DNA from: Glandiceps talaboti
Taxonomy: Eukaryota > Hemichordata > Enteropneusta > Spengelidae
Reading direction: 5' to 3'
Assembly: GCF_964340395.1 (NCBI RefSeq)
Contig: NC_135552.1
Span: 12,959,194 to 13,023,193 of the forward strand
DNA: 64,000 nucleotides
A model generated the notes under the pieces. The model searched no databases, was not told the DNA's origin, and was given only the letters and a program-made list of their open reading frames with translations. Position 1 is the stretch's first letter. The number at the start of each line of letters is the position of its first letter. A program made the position numbers and the translations under genes. This document shows positions 53,394 through 64,000 of the stretch, one piece after another.

Positions 53394-56300
53394 CTGGTGA
53401 TGACATCACAATCACCACTGATAATATCTATGTCTTGACTCTCTTTGTATTTGTTCTTAGCCAGACTGCCAAAATGTACAAGTTACAACATATATTTCTT
53501 TGAAGCAATTTCCAAATTACCATGAATAAGCAGTGTATACCAAATATGCTCGACATATGCTCATTACATGCAATAGCTTTTTACCTCGTGTTAGAGGGTC
53601 AAAATAGAACAAGAATGTCGACTTATTCTCACATGCGCCTATATAGTAATGCATGTGAAACGTGTGGACATGAAGTTATGGTGTTGGCCATGAAATTGAA
53701 TTATTTTTATGATGCGCCTTGGCAGTAATATTCTATTTCAGGTTCCGATAATTAACAGCACACATCAGTTTTGGGGAGTTTGTATTTGAACATAGAAAGC
53801 TTGTTAATTCTGATTCTGTGTATGTTAGGAACCATGCATTTGAATGTAGAAGACTTGCTAATTCTAATTCAGTATCTTTGATACAGCACAGATCATCAAC
53901 ACCGAATCATAAAACTGCAAACTGTCATAAACACATCATCAACACTGAAATCAGTCACAAATGCAATGTCTCCTCTACTGTACTGTATACGAATCACAAA
54001 CACATCATTAATCATAGTCTGCTGACATCAGACAACCAAAACATGATGTCTCCAGTGATGACATGACATATGGAGAGATACAGTGTATAATGACTTGTGG
54101 GATATATTTGATATTATAAAAATAGCATAATTTATACCAAGTACAGATAGATTTGATGATTGCATCCCTTGGGGGTCATTGCATGTAATTCTTACATTAA
54201 TATAACATCCATCAACTTCACAAATAATCGATGTTTATTGATAGATGCACTACTATCGACTGCATGATATGTAAAAGTTTATTTCTACAACTGTGTCTGC
54301 CTTAATATTTGAGTATTGATATTTTGATATCAAATGTGCAATATGCTGATAATTTTTAATGAATTAAAACCATGGATAACAAATTCTCATTATTACATAA
54401 GAAATGTTGACATTTGATCATTGAAGTCTTTGGTTGTCATTGCAGAGTCAAGTTCAAGTTCATTATGTGTAGGTATGTCAATTTCATGACGCCAACTATG
54501 TTTTTATACATGTGTTTGTATCGTAGCTAGAGAACGGCAACTTTACTAATTTACGCACGAACACATCTAAGAAATATACATGTACTTTGAAAATCTTAGC
54601 AGATTAGCAGATTTATTGAAAATTGAATTTTATATCTAAGAAGTATACTTCAACTGTAAATCACTGGGTATAAAAAAAAGCCCCTTTGTCTTGAAACATA
54701 CTTCTATTTCTAAGCCAAAATCTTTTCTGCAAAACTCAATGCAAGTGAAATTACTCACGAGTTCCATCTCCCCTTGACATTTTAGATATTGCCTTGTTGC
54801 CATGGTTACATTTGGGATGAGAGAGATGGAACGACAATCTAACTTGAATGACAAAAGATTCACATTGAAGGACGGTTTTGCGTAATTTTGAAGTGATAAG
54901 CACTCCAAACAGTGTTAGCAGCCAAAGCTGTCATGCATCTCTCTTGTGGTTTCAGATCATCTTTTTTACAGCAGTAATAACTAGCTAAAACCAAACTGAT
55001 CAGTTTACTACTAAAATTGAAATGTGCAACATAGTAATCAAAACTGAAAAAATATGACAAAGGTCCAAATTTCATTAACATAAAAACGCAGCGGAATATT
55101 TTACAGTCATGTAGTTTCACTCTGAATTTTATTGTCTCCATATCTTCTCTTCACTACCATAAAAATCCCAATAAAAACATATCTTTTGAATTTTATGTGT
55201 GTCTTTAATCAAATTACTGAAACCTATGAAAATACATCATGAAAAGCAGACAACTTGTTGTTACCTAAAATAGAATTTTACTACCTAGACTTGTAATAAA
55301 ATATAACAATTATTCCATTTCTTGGTAGACATCATGATTTCCACTCCATGTATATAATACTAAAGGCGCCCATACAATAAGTCAACCTTCTCGTTCCATT
55401 TTGACCCTTTATCCTGGGGTAAAATACTACTGCAGATACAGAACTGATACTTACTCAACTATTTCAACTATTTATGGGGTTGTGAGTGGGGTGGAGGTGA
55501 CTGGTCCCCTTTGGTCACAGTACCAACTTAGGTAAGAAATCAAAATAATTGTACTTGCAAAGTGTTAACTAATTTCTACACGAAAATGTCTTGACTAAGA
55601 GTAAAAGAGATTGCGCTAAACAAGCAATCACGACACACTAACCAGAGAAACCATAAAACTATATGATCACCTTTTTAGTCCTTCTTTACTTAGCATGTGT
55701 ATGTTTATGATTGTGAAGTACATAAAACTGGTCAATGTAATATCAACCATGCCTATTTATGTAAGCATGACTCACTTTATGAATTAGTCATATGGAACTT
55801 TTTTATTCATCATATCAATGTACTTATTTTTATGATCAAAATTTAAATCAACTTCAAGCATGCATAAAATAATTTCTCAATATCGGTATTGCTATAAATG
55901 CTTTTGATGTTGCCACATTTCATGATTACATGACATTTGTATTTCCAAGGTTTGAGAATCTACGTAATAGCTATAAGACATGTGTAATACTACACACATG
56001 TACTTTGTCAGATGTATGTAACAAGTGCTCACAAAAGAACAAACGACAGTAAACGTAACAGCCAAAAAGAAATCGTGAAGTGTACAATACATCGTATTTT
56101 AATCAGATTGATACCAAGCATTTTGCATACTAAAATGTGATCATGTGATCATGTGATATCGCTGAACGAATTGTATAATTTTACCTTGTAAGTTATATAT
56201 TCATGTTTTGGGCCTACATTACTTTATTCAAATTAAGTGTTTACTGGCATGCTGCCAAAAGTTGCATGTGACATCTATGAACCAATAGAATAGGTCTCTT

Positions 56301-56520
56301 ATTGATATATTCATGTTCAGGGGCTTAACACTACATTATCATTATTATACATGATAAATCAAATCATCAATGAATTGTATTGATTGATATAATGATATTC
56401 TACCTATAACTTTAAAACATTACTTTAAGATTAAGATAATATTTGCTCAATATTGAGAACATATGTTTCTCTATTGATTAAATGGAATGTAACCAAAATG
56501 TAATTATTCGTACTGCAAAT
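53394..56520. other. SNX13 5' region or upstream intergenic, no exon found
   Basis: The SNX13 membrane-anchor exon would be expected to the right of 53,393, but no hydrophobic frame with splice sites was recognised. A diverged copy of dispersed family 3 is at about 53,560-53,755. A solo end of MITE family 2 (TTTTAATCAGATTG) is at about 56,097-56,112. Confidence 0.45.
53560..53755. mobile_element. dispersed MITE family 3, diverged copy
   Basis: It shares with 29,547-29,762 the words CAATAGCTTTTTACCT, AATGCATGTGAA, GAAGTTATGGTGT and CAGTAATATTCTATTTCAGG in the same order. A shorter relative is at 35,655-35,780. Confidence 0.65.
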
Positions 56521-56539
56521 ACTAATTTCCGCTTACATC

Positions 56540-56890
56540 TCTACTACTATCATGGTGTTCAAGAAATTACAAAAGGGCTACAAGTCTCTGTTGCCTTGTT
56601 GAGTGACAATACAGAAATTACAAGAGGCTTCAGAATCCCTGTTACCTTGTTCTGGAAGAACACAAAAAATTACAAAAGTGCTCAGGGCCCCTGTTATCTT
56701 ATTCACTAGAAATACAGAAAATTACAAGAGGGATCAGTGAAAATAAAAAAAAAATTACAAAAAGGCTCAGGACCTGTTACAATATACCTTGTTCCTGGAG
56801 GAGAACACAGAGATTACAATACACTGCCTCTTTTTCCCATGTTAACAGAGAACACAAAAATGTGAGGGGGGGGGGGGGGGGGGGGGGGGC
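56540..56890. repeat. degenerate tandem repeat, about 60-bp unit, ending in poly-G
   Basis: About five copies with AAATTACAARAGGSYTCAG and CTGTTACCTTGTT-like words. A run of about 24 G follows at 56,866-56,889. Confidence 0.65.
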
Positions 56891-57770
56891 TCAGTGCTCC
56901 CGTTACCTTAATAAAGTGTACAAAAGTATAAAAGAGCTCGGCTGCCATGAAAGTTATTCAGGGAAACCACAGATGAGCAAATTATCAACAAATTCCCATA
57001 CTTCACTTCTTGTATCATTACAAATTCTGTTTTCAAATTTTACTGTCTGTTGAATATCACTGGCAATAAAATCAAACTGTGGCAGCTATAAATAACTGAA
57101 TTTAATAGTTCATTGCATAATTATAATGAATTTGTTGATCTACCCCCCAAGGCCATCTAACCTTGTAGAAATGTCATTCTCTGCTTTATTGGATTAATTG
57201 AATGAGTTTATGGTGATTAATGTGGCCTATTAACTGTTACTTTATTAAAACACAGACATATTGCATGTCTTGTCATATTAATAAACTACCCATTAACTGG
57301 AAGACAGAAAAACCATCAAGAAATTTGACATCAATATCATGTTGCTGTATATTTCATATTTCATAATTCTGTTACAATATTTTATTGATATATTATTCCA
57401 TATTTCATATTCTATAATTGTGTAGGTGGGCTGAAAATTTTAAAAAAATTATGCAAATATAGCCATGATGTACAATGTATATTTCAGATTTTTTACATCA
57501 TAATCGTGTTGGAAGGTAGAAAATCACACCAAAGATGACACCGATATAATGTAACGATATTTCATATCTTTTAATCATCATAATTATATTCGAAAGTAAA
57601 GAAAATCAATTTTTGTCTAAATTGATTTTCATGTCATAACAAATTGTTGAAGGCAGGAAACCAGTCTGAAAAAATAAATATCTTTCAATAATCATCTTGC
57701 TAAAATTACTTTTCATATTTGCATTGTAGGACAGAAAACCACCACAGATTAAAATTAATATAATTGATAA
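56891..57770. other. AT-rich stretch, no gene seen
   Basis: Repeated TTTCATATTTCATA words give weak internal similarity to the array that follows. No coding content was recognised. Confidence 0.45.
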
Positions 57771-57774
57771 ATTT

Positions 57775-58165
57775 CATATTTCATATATTGAAAGGCAAAA
57801 AAACACACAAAAAACAAACATAAATTATCATAAATATATATTTCATATTTGTGTGGAAAGGCAAAAAACCACAAACAATTAACATAAATTATCATAAATA
57901 TATATATCATATTTCATATTTGTGTTGGAAAGCAGAAAACCACAAAAAATAACATAAATTATCATAAATATATTATATATATATCATATTTCATATTTGT
58001 GTGGAAAGGCAAAAAAACCACAAACAATTAACATAAATTATCATAAATGCATATCTCATATTACATATTTGTGTTGGAAAGCAGAAAACCACAAAAAATA
58101 ACAAATTATCATAAAAGCATATCTCATATTTCATATTTGTGTTGGAAGGCAGAAACCAAATTTGT
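57775..58165. repeat. tandem repeat, about five copies of 70-100 bp
   Basis: Copies contain AACATAAATTATCATAAATA, TCATATTTCATATTTGTGT and GGAAAGGCARAAAACCACA in order, with variable AT spacers. Confidence 0.8.
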
Positions 58166-58181
58166 TATCTTGATATTTCAT

Positions 58182-58233
<52 letters not shown>
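58182..58233. repeat. (ATC)n microsatellite
   Basis: About 17 ATC units, directly after the tandem array. Confidence 0.95.
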
Positions 58234-58234
<1 letters not shown>

Positions 58235-61200
58235 AATTCTTGTGTACTAAACATAATTCATGTATTAAACTTTTGACATGTTTTTAATATTTCAGTTCTG
58301 TGTTCCTACTATGGCTTACTTCTTGCTATTTTATCTTCTATTAAAAATGTATGTATTATCACCCCATGACTGAATTCTTACAGCAACAGCCCATAATTTT
58401 TGGCATCGTTCTGTTTACATTCATGGCTTCACATATAAACCACACCATTGCCAAGCTATTTACTTTTTGGGGGGTCATGCTGCCATCACACTTTGAAACC
58501 ATACATATGTTAACAATGTTACAATGTTACAATGTATGGCTTACTTCTTGATATTTTACAGCTAGTAAAATGTGTGTTGTCACCAAATGTCAGAATTCTT
58601 ACCAAAATCAACAGCCCCCAAGCTCCAACATCACCAAATGGCAGAATTTTTACAGAAATCAACAGCCCCAAGCTCAGACATCACACTTGTGTATCATTTT
58701 ACGTATATATAAATACAGTGTGACATTTTCCTTTGCATACCCAGAGATAGAATTCTCATTAAATGTGCAAAGTCTGTGCATTTTAAGACAACTGAATGGT
58801 GACCCTTTGAGAAATGTGGCTAGGGGAAATTGATCATATACGAAACACTGACTGGTATCAAATGTTCATTATTTCTATAGACTGGGTGATCAGTTGGAAT
58901 ACAGGACATATTGTGTTGTCATGTTTATATTCCACATTATTTCAGTTTTGTCATTGTACCACTAGAAGCACTTCAAGTTAGCAACATGCTTTACAACACA
59001 ACCAAACATTTCTTATACTCTAAAAGTGTTACTATGTATTAGATAATGGTACATTTCAAACTTGATGATTATAAATTTCATTTTTTTTAGATTTTGCATA
59101 AAATGAGACTTGGGTATAAATACAACTGTATACATGTACATATGTCAGAAATGTGCAATAGGTAACATGTTATCATGCCATCTTGAATGGTGCATTATGG
59201 GAAGTATGGCATCCATTGGATAGTCTTGTAGCAGATCCCAAAGCGGTGAGAGTCTGGTTAACCTAGACCATTGATTACAAAACTTTCAAACCTGCCATCT
59301 TGAATGGTGCATTATGGGAAGTACAGTATATTTTTATTGGCTAAACAAATCACCGTTGTAAACCTATTTATCACATTATTATAACCATGAATAATCTAGT
59401 CTTGGTCACCCAGACCCCAAAAAGAATGGAGCTATCCTTCCAATCACCCCCGATTTAATTACCGTAATTACAAATAAATCCACTATTCTTTAAATCTGGG
59501 CATGTTCACTTTGGATTGCAATTAGTGGGTGACTTAAATATCATCACATCAGAATTGATACATTTACATGGAACGATAGTGTATTTCAAACAAAACTACT
59601 AAAATCTCGACATCCTTATTAGTACATTGCCCTTATAGGCTAATATCTGTTAATCTATTACTAATATTTTTGTCTTTATACATTTCAAACTAACAAATGT
59701 GGTGTTTTCAAAAAAAAACAAAAAACGTAGACCTCCCTCAACATGCATTCGGTTAAATTGCATCAATCTATTAGTCTAAGAGTAGATGCCTTACGTTTTA
59801 TAGACACAATCAAATATACTGTAAACCATTTGTTGTAATCATGATTCACTTTGTGTTATTGAGGTTTTAGCCATTCCATTAGCGATCCTCTCATTTATTT
59901 AAATAAACTGCATAGATCTTCTTGAGGTTCATTCAGAGTATCCTGACACACGCAACAAATCCCTCTGATTTACTTATCACCGACTATACATACAGGATTC
60001 GCTACAAAATCTACCGTAATTTTGAAAGTGTCATTTTCATTCTAACTCCTTCGAGCTACATGTATTGTAGATTACTGCTAATCAGTAATCTATTAGCATG
60101 CTAGACCTGTGCTAATGTTTTGATCAGATTTTGTTAGCCTAGATTTGGGCAAATATTTCAGCGGCCTGCAGGTAAAACATGCTATGTCTAATTGTATCAA
60201 AGTAAATTCATGAAGGCGCCTTTGGTTGACTATCTCACTACATTAACATCCAATTGACAATTTCGTAATAGATTCTCCCACTCAGCATCAATTACTACAT
60301 TCATACTGGAGCAGGATATTATCTGAGTCAACCAAAATGTGTTCACATTAATTTTACCATTTTGCACCAAACTAAATATTTTCTGGCCTGGACCAATACT
60401 GCCTCTTGCACTGGGATAAAACATGTCCTATTATTATGCTACCCTATTTTTTTAGGACAAGAAAATACCAATCTGATTTTTAAAAAGAAGGCAATCACTC
60501 CCGGAACAAAAACAAATGACAATATAAAACAAATGAAATAGAGATAAACAAAGAAATAGTGCCGTATTCACCACATCAGATTTTAATCAGATTGGGCAAA
60601 GACCAGTGTTGGCTCTCTTTGATAAATTTTAAAACCCAAAATGTTTCCATGTACAGTGTATCATATATTTTATGTGCAGCACTTTCAAATATAGGCATAT
60701 AGAAAAAAGGTGCATTAGAAACCAAATAAACTTTAAATTTTAAATCTAGGTACAAAATATTCTTTCAAAATGGCTATAAACCTGTTTCCCCCATTTTGGA
60801 ACAAAACATTAAAACATACTGAATGTCTTACTCTTATACAGAAAACAGAATAACAGTGATAGTCCATTTAATTATAACAAACTTCGTCTAACATCAGATT
60901 TATATAATAGTAGTCAGTGATGCAATTCAATAAAACTACAACATGCCTGTCTACGTATTATGCTTGCATGTATTCAAACTAATCCGCTTTTAGGCTTATC
61001 TTTTTTTCAAAAACAATTTACAGTGTCTTGTCCTGTGGAGCCGTAAAGTGCACAGATGGTTGTCAACTACCGGAAGGCAACGGCTTGTGAAAGCAGACAG
61101 ACATATATACTATACAGTTACATGTAGCACACGGATTAGCCACTGAGATAGCGATATCACACTGTAATTTTCTATTCCACTGGTTTCTTTTCCCCTTAGG

Positions 61201-61487
61201 ATGTCACACTACTGTATATACATATACAGGTAAACTATTATACCAGTGGGGGATCAACCCTTTAATGGCGCCATGCTAGATTTTTCACTATCATAGCACA
61301 GTACCTGTACCTATTAACAATTTCTGTGATATTCCTGCCACTGTTTTATAGAAGTTTGATGTCTTTAATACATACTTTACTATGTGATAGTGAGCAAATT
61401 AACAGGATTTGGAAAGCAGTTTTTAGTTTGACATCGTTCCCAAACACACGTGTACACACACTCACACACGCACTATTACACACACAC

Positions 61488-61491
<4 letters not shown>
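58234..61491. other. intergenic stretch, no gene seen
   Basis: Minor repeats only: a roughly 55-bp CAGAATTYTTAC / CAACAGCCCC unit near 58,370-58,690, a repeated GCCATCTTGAATGGTGCATT at about 59,180 and 59,290, and a solo MITE family 2 end (GATTTTAATCAGATTG) at about 60,577-60,592. A minus-strand frame at 60,230-60,424 has no recognised domain. Confidence 0.45.
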
Positions 61492-61574
<83 letters not shown>

Positions 61575-61610
61575 TACATACATACATACATACATACATA
61601 CAAACATATA
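61492..61610. repeat. (CA)n then (CATA)n microsatellite
   Basis: About 38 CA units, then about 8 CATA units. Long stop-free histidine/threonine frames across it are an artefact. Confidence 0.97.
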
Positions 61611-61769
61611 CACACACACATATTTCACCATGCCTACAGCACTACTGAACCTCAGTTCAGTCATGATTATTATATAATAATTAACATGACAGGCAATAGC
61701 CACTTCGGGGCTTTGACAGTATTAAACTAAGGTGATGTATAAAGGTCTGCACATGGTCAGTATTCATTT

Positions 61770-62220
61770 TTAGCTCCGCTGTCAGCGAAAGCTGAAAGCG
61801 TAGCTTTAGGTATAGGTGGGTATTGAGGTATAGAGAGTAGAGTGAATCATAGGTGTCCGTCAAACTTTTATATTTTTACTATTTACTCCGAAAGTGACAG
61901 TCGGAATTCTTCGATATTTGGTGTGCATGTTCCCTGGGGGGAGGCTATTCAGATTTGTTCATGCCAAGTTGATCTGTGCCATTTTCAATTTTTTATGATT
62001 TTTTTTCATAAAATGTCATTTTCATCAACTCCTTGAAAACCTCTTATTAGATTGCTTTGATATCTGGCGTGTTGATGCGCAGGGGGTAGCTTACTCAGAT
62101 TTGTTAATTTCAAGTCAGCACATCCTCATTTTTATTTTTTATGATTTTTTTTTTGTAATTTGAAAAAAAAATGAATATGTTAATGAGCATAATGACCGAC
62201 GCCATATTGGAAATCAGTCG
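61770..62220. repeat. interspersed repeat-like region with two diverged ~165-bp units
   Basis: The block at about 61,905-62,040 recurs at about 62,070-62,180. Both contain TTYGATATYTGGYGTG, a GGGGG-centred word, TCAGATTTGTT and TTTTTTATGATTTTTTTT. The preceding TAGCTCCGCTGTCAGCGAAA followed by GCTGAAAGCGTAGC is a short hairpin-like repeat of the kind dispersed in invertebrate genomes. Confidence 0.5.
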
Positions 62221-63084
62221 ACGAGACTTATGTAAACTGCCACTTTTCAAAAGACACTATTGACGTCAAACAAGCAATGTAATATGTGCTATAGTCATAA
62301 TTCTACGCAATTGGCGCCCAAATGACAAGCGTTTGTTCGAAACAGGGTTGTAAACTTCAAATCCAATTCTGCACCCTTCTACATAATCAGCCAGTCCGCA
62401 ACATCCTCATTTGCATACTCTATCCTGATTCGACCAGAAGCTGAAGGTGACCTCATTTGACCGAGCGATTTTCCACAGCAAGTATCTTGAGTATCAACAC
62501 AGGACGTTCTTGGTACTCACTAAAATCACACTTCAGACCCACTATAAAAGTGTGATGTTTTCAGATAACATGTAACTTGTGGTTAATTCTATATTGTCGT
62601 GCAATTTGGAATGACAGTGAACCAGAATTCAGACAACTTGCGTAAGGAAGGGCATGCCAGGCATGCGGTTGAAGTTATGGCCGACAGTTCACATGTAAAG
62701 TTAAACGACATGAACGTGTCTTGCCTTTCCAAAATGCAAATATTTGGCAAGTAAAAATAATTAAAATAATTACAACTTTAATTTGGCTTCAGACTTTGCA
62801 TTATGTTTTGCGTATCTTTCCCCGTTTTACATGTAAATCCGAAAAGGTTCTCTCTCATCACGTCATCAGTGTCAGTGATCATACCGCGCGGGGCTGCTTT
62901 GAGTACGAGCGAAGTGAGGCATGTTGAGGTATTTTGTTGAGAATTATAAATATTGTGAAATGTCAAGTACAAGGTTTAAATACAATGGAATGATGAAAAA
63001 AATGGCAGAGTCTGCTGACAGGCGCCGGTCACAAGAAACACTGTGAATTAAAATATCAGACGATGTATGTATTATACTATTAAT
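62221..63084. other. no feature seen
   Basis: Short frames on both strands near 62,721-62,972 lack domain or splice support. Confidence 0.4.
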
Positions 63085-63600
63085 CGCTGACAATCCACCC
63101 GTATGCATGAGGGACTAACCCGGAAGCAAGTCGTTGTCAGCCATACGTTACAGTGGTAACATCGTCCGAGAAAACGCTGCGTTCAGAGTGTCATTATTCA
63201 CAGAATTGTTGTTTTCAAGTGAAAACCCGTCTTGAATTGTATAACTCTAACAAATGAAGACATGTCAAGTTATATTTTGAAAGTTGTATCGCTAGTTTGA
63301 GACGATTTTCTCACGTACTATAGTATAGTACTATCGAGGCTTACTTGGAAGTAGTAGGACATTACTCCAGTTCATCGGGAAGTTTAGCCAGTCCGATAAT
63401 TCTTTCTGGTTTAGTTTACAACACTTTTGATCACGCAGATTTTGTTGTTGTGATGAAAAGAAATAAAAAAAAAGATCATTTCAACCATTTCGTTGTGTTT
63501 TCTTTGTGAAAGGTAACCGAACATGAACGAGTGTTACCACTGTAACGTATGGCTGAGAATGACTCTCTTCCGGGTACTTGAGATTGTCGCCGTACGGAAA
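63085..63600. mobile_element. foldback element with long inverted ends
   Basis: The left arm contains CCCGGAAGCAAGTCGTTGTC followed by AGCCATACGTTACAGTGGTA; the right arm holds the inverse, TACCACTGTAACGTATGGCT followed by GAGAATGACTCTCTTCCGGG. Pairing is near perfect over more than 40 bp. The 400-bp interior shows no coding sequence. Confidence 0.75.
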
Positions 63601-64000
63601 CTAAGAATGGCGATTAATACATTTCTTCCCTATATATATCTACCACAACTAGTACAAGTTGAATGTTCTTGACTTTGTAAATTTGTTAGAAAATTGAAAT
63701 TCAAATTGCCTCAAAATTATTTTAGATCCCTAGTTTATTTCATTCATCATTAAAATTTTCCAGGGTTACAGCTGTAAGACACTGGAATTATTTTATAGCC
63801 AACCTCAAAATCCTCTTTTTTTCTTTTTCTTGTGTGCATTTCCCAGTCATTTTTTTCTGAGATTTTGTGCAATTTTTCATAACAGTAGATTTTTGTTATA
63901 AAATGGTGACTATGGTATAAAAGTACAATACATTACCAACTTCTGTGTAAAATGTGTTTTATAGTGAGACATCATATGAAACCACTAACCACTTTATTGC
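63601..64000. other. no feature seen
   Basis: AT-rich sequence to the window edge; nothing recognised. Confidence 0.4.

Noticed and set aside
54636-55141. Two overlapping minus-strand frames of about 90 codons, considered as SNX13 5' exons
   Set aside because: Neither resembles the SNX13 N-terminus, and no suitable splice sites in phase were seen.
61326-61730. A 134-codon histidine/threonine-rich frame and its minus-strand counterpart
   Set aside because: They arise from the (CA)n and (CATA)n microsatellite.

Overview
The window is animal nuclear DNA. It is AT-rich, its genes have introns with GT..AG borders, and it is full of minisatellites, foldback elements and microsatellites. Three things point to a marine invertebrate (a lophotrochozoan or an invertebrate deuterostome; I cannot choose between them): a tandem cluster of single-exon Toll-like receptor genes, a complete BEL/Pao LTR retrotransposon, and several nonautonomous DNA transposon families.

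Left third (1-24,700): a Toll-like receptor (TLR) cluster, all on the minus strand. TLR-B (19,697-22,618) is intact and encodes 973 residues: signal peptide, leucine-rich repeats, one membrane helix and a TIR domain. TLR-A (15,088 down to 3,775) was an equally intact gene until an 8,402-bp BEL/Pao element (4,488-12,889) landed between its ectodomain and its membrane/TIR part. The element has 715-bp LTRs that look identical, a 5-bp target duplication (GGATG) and one open gag-pol frame of 2,080 codons, so the insertion looks very recent. A third TLR remnant (1-415) is frameshifted and loses homology where TLR-B continues. Blocks upstream of the TLRs are also duplicated, including a short transposon-like element at the same distance from both TLR promoters.

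Middle (24,700-34,400): no gene that I can support. It holds three sizeable minisatellites. One is a roughly 1.6-kb array of a 23-bp unit carrying the POU/octamer motif ATGCAAAT, with an internal 484-bp higher-order duplication.

Right half (34,397-about 53,400): one spliced minus-strand gene, which I identify as sorting nexin-13 (SNX13, RGS-PX1). Nineteen coding exons join in phase over 2,820 nt (939 residues) and give PXA, RGS, PX and Nexin_C domains in order. A twentieth, more N-terminal exon is likely near 53,300-53,393. The N-terminal membrane-anchor exon was not found. Three exon borders in this gene carry small tandem duplications that copy the splice site itself. Its introns hold a degenerate DNA transposon with a SAP-like coding remnant, itself hit by two foldback elements that have 9-bp target duplications.

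From 53,400 to 64,000 I see repeats, a foldback element at the far end and no convincing exon.
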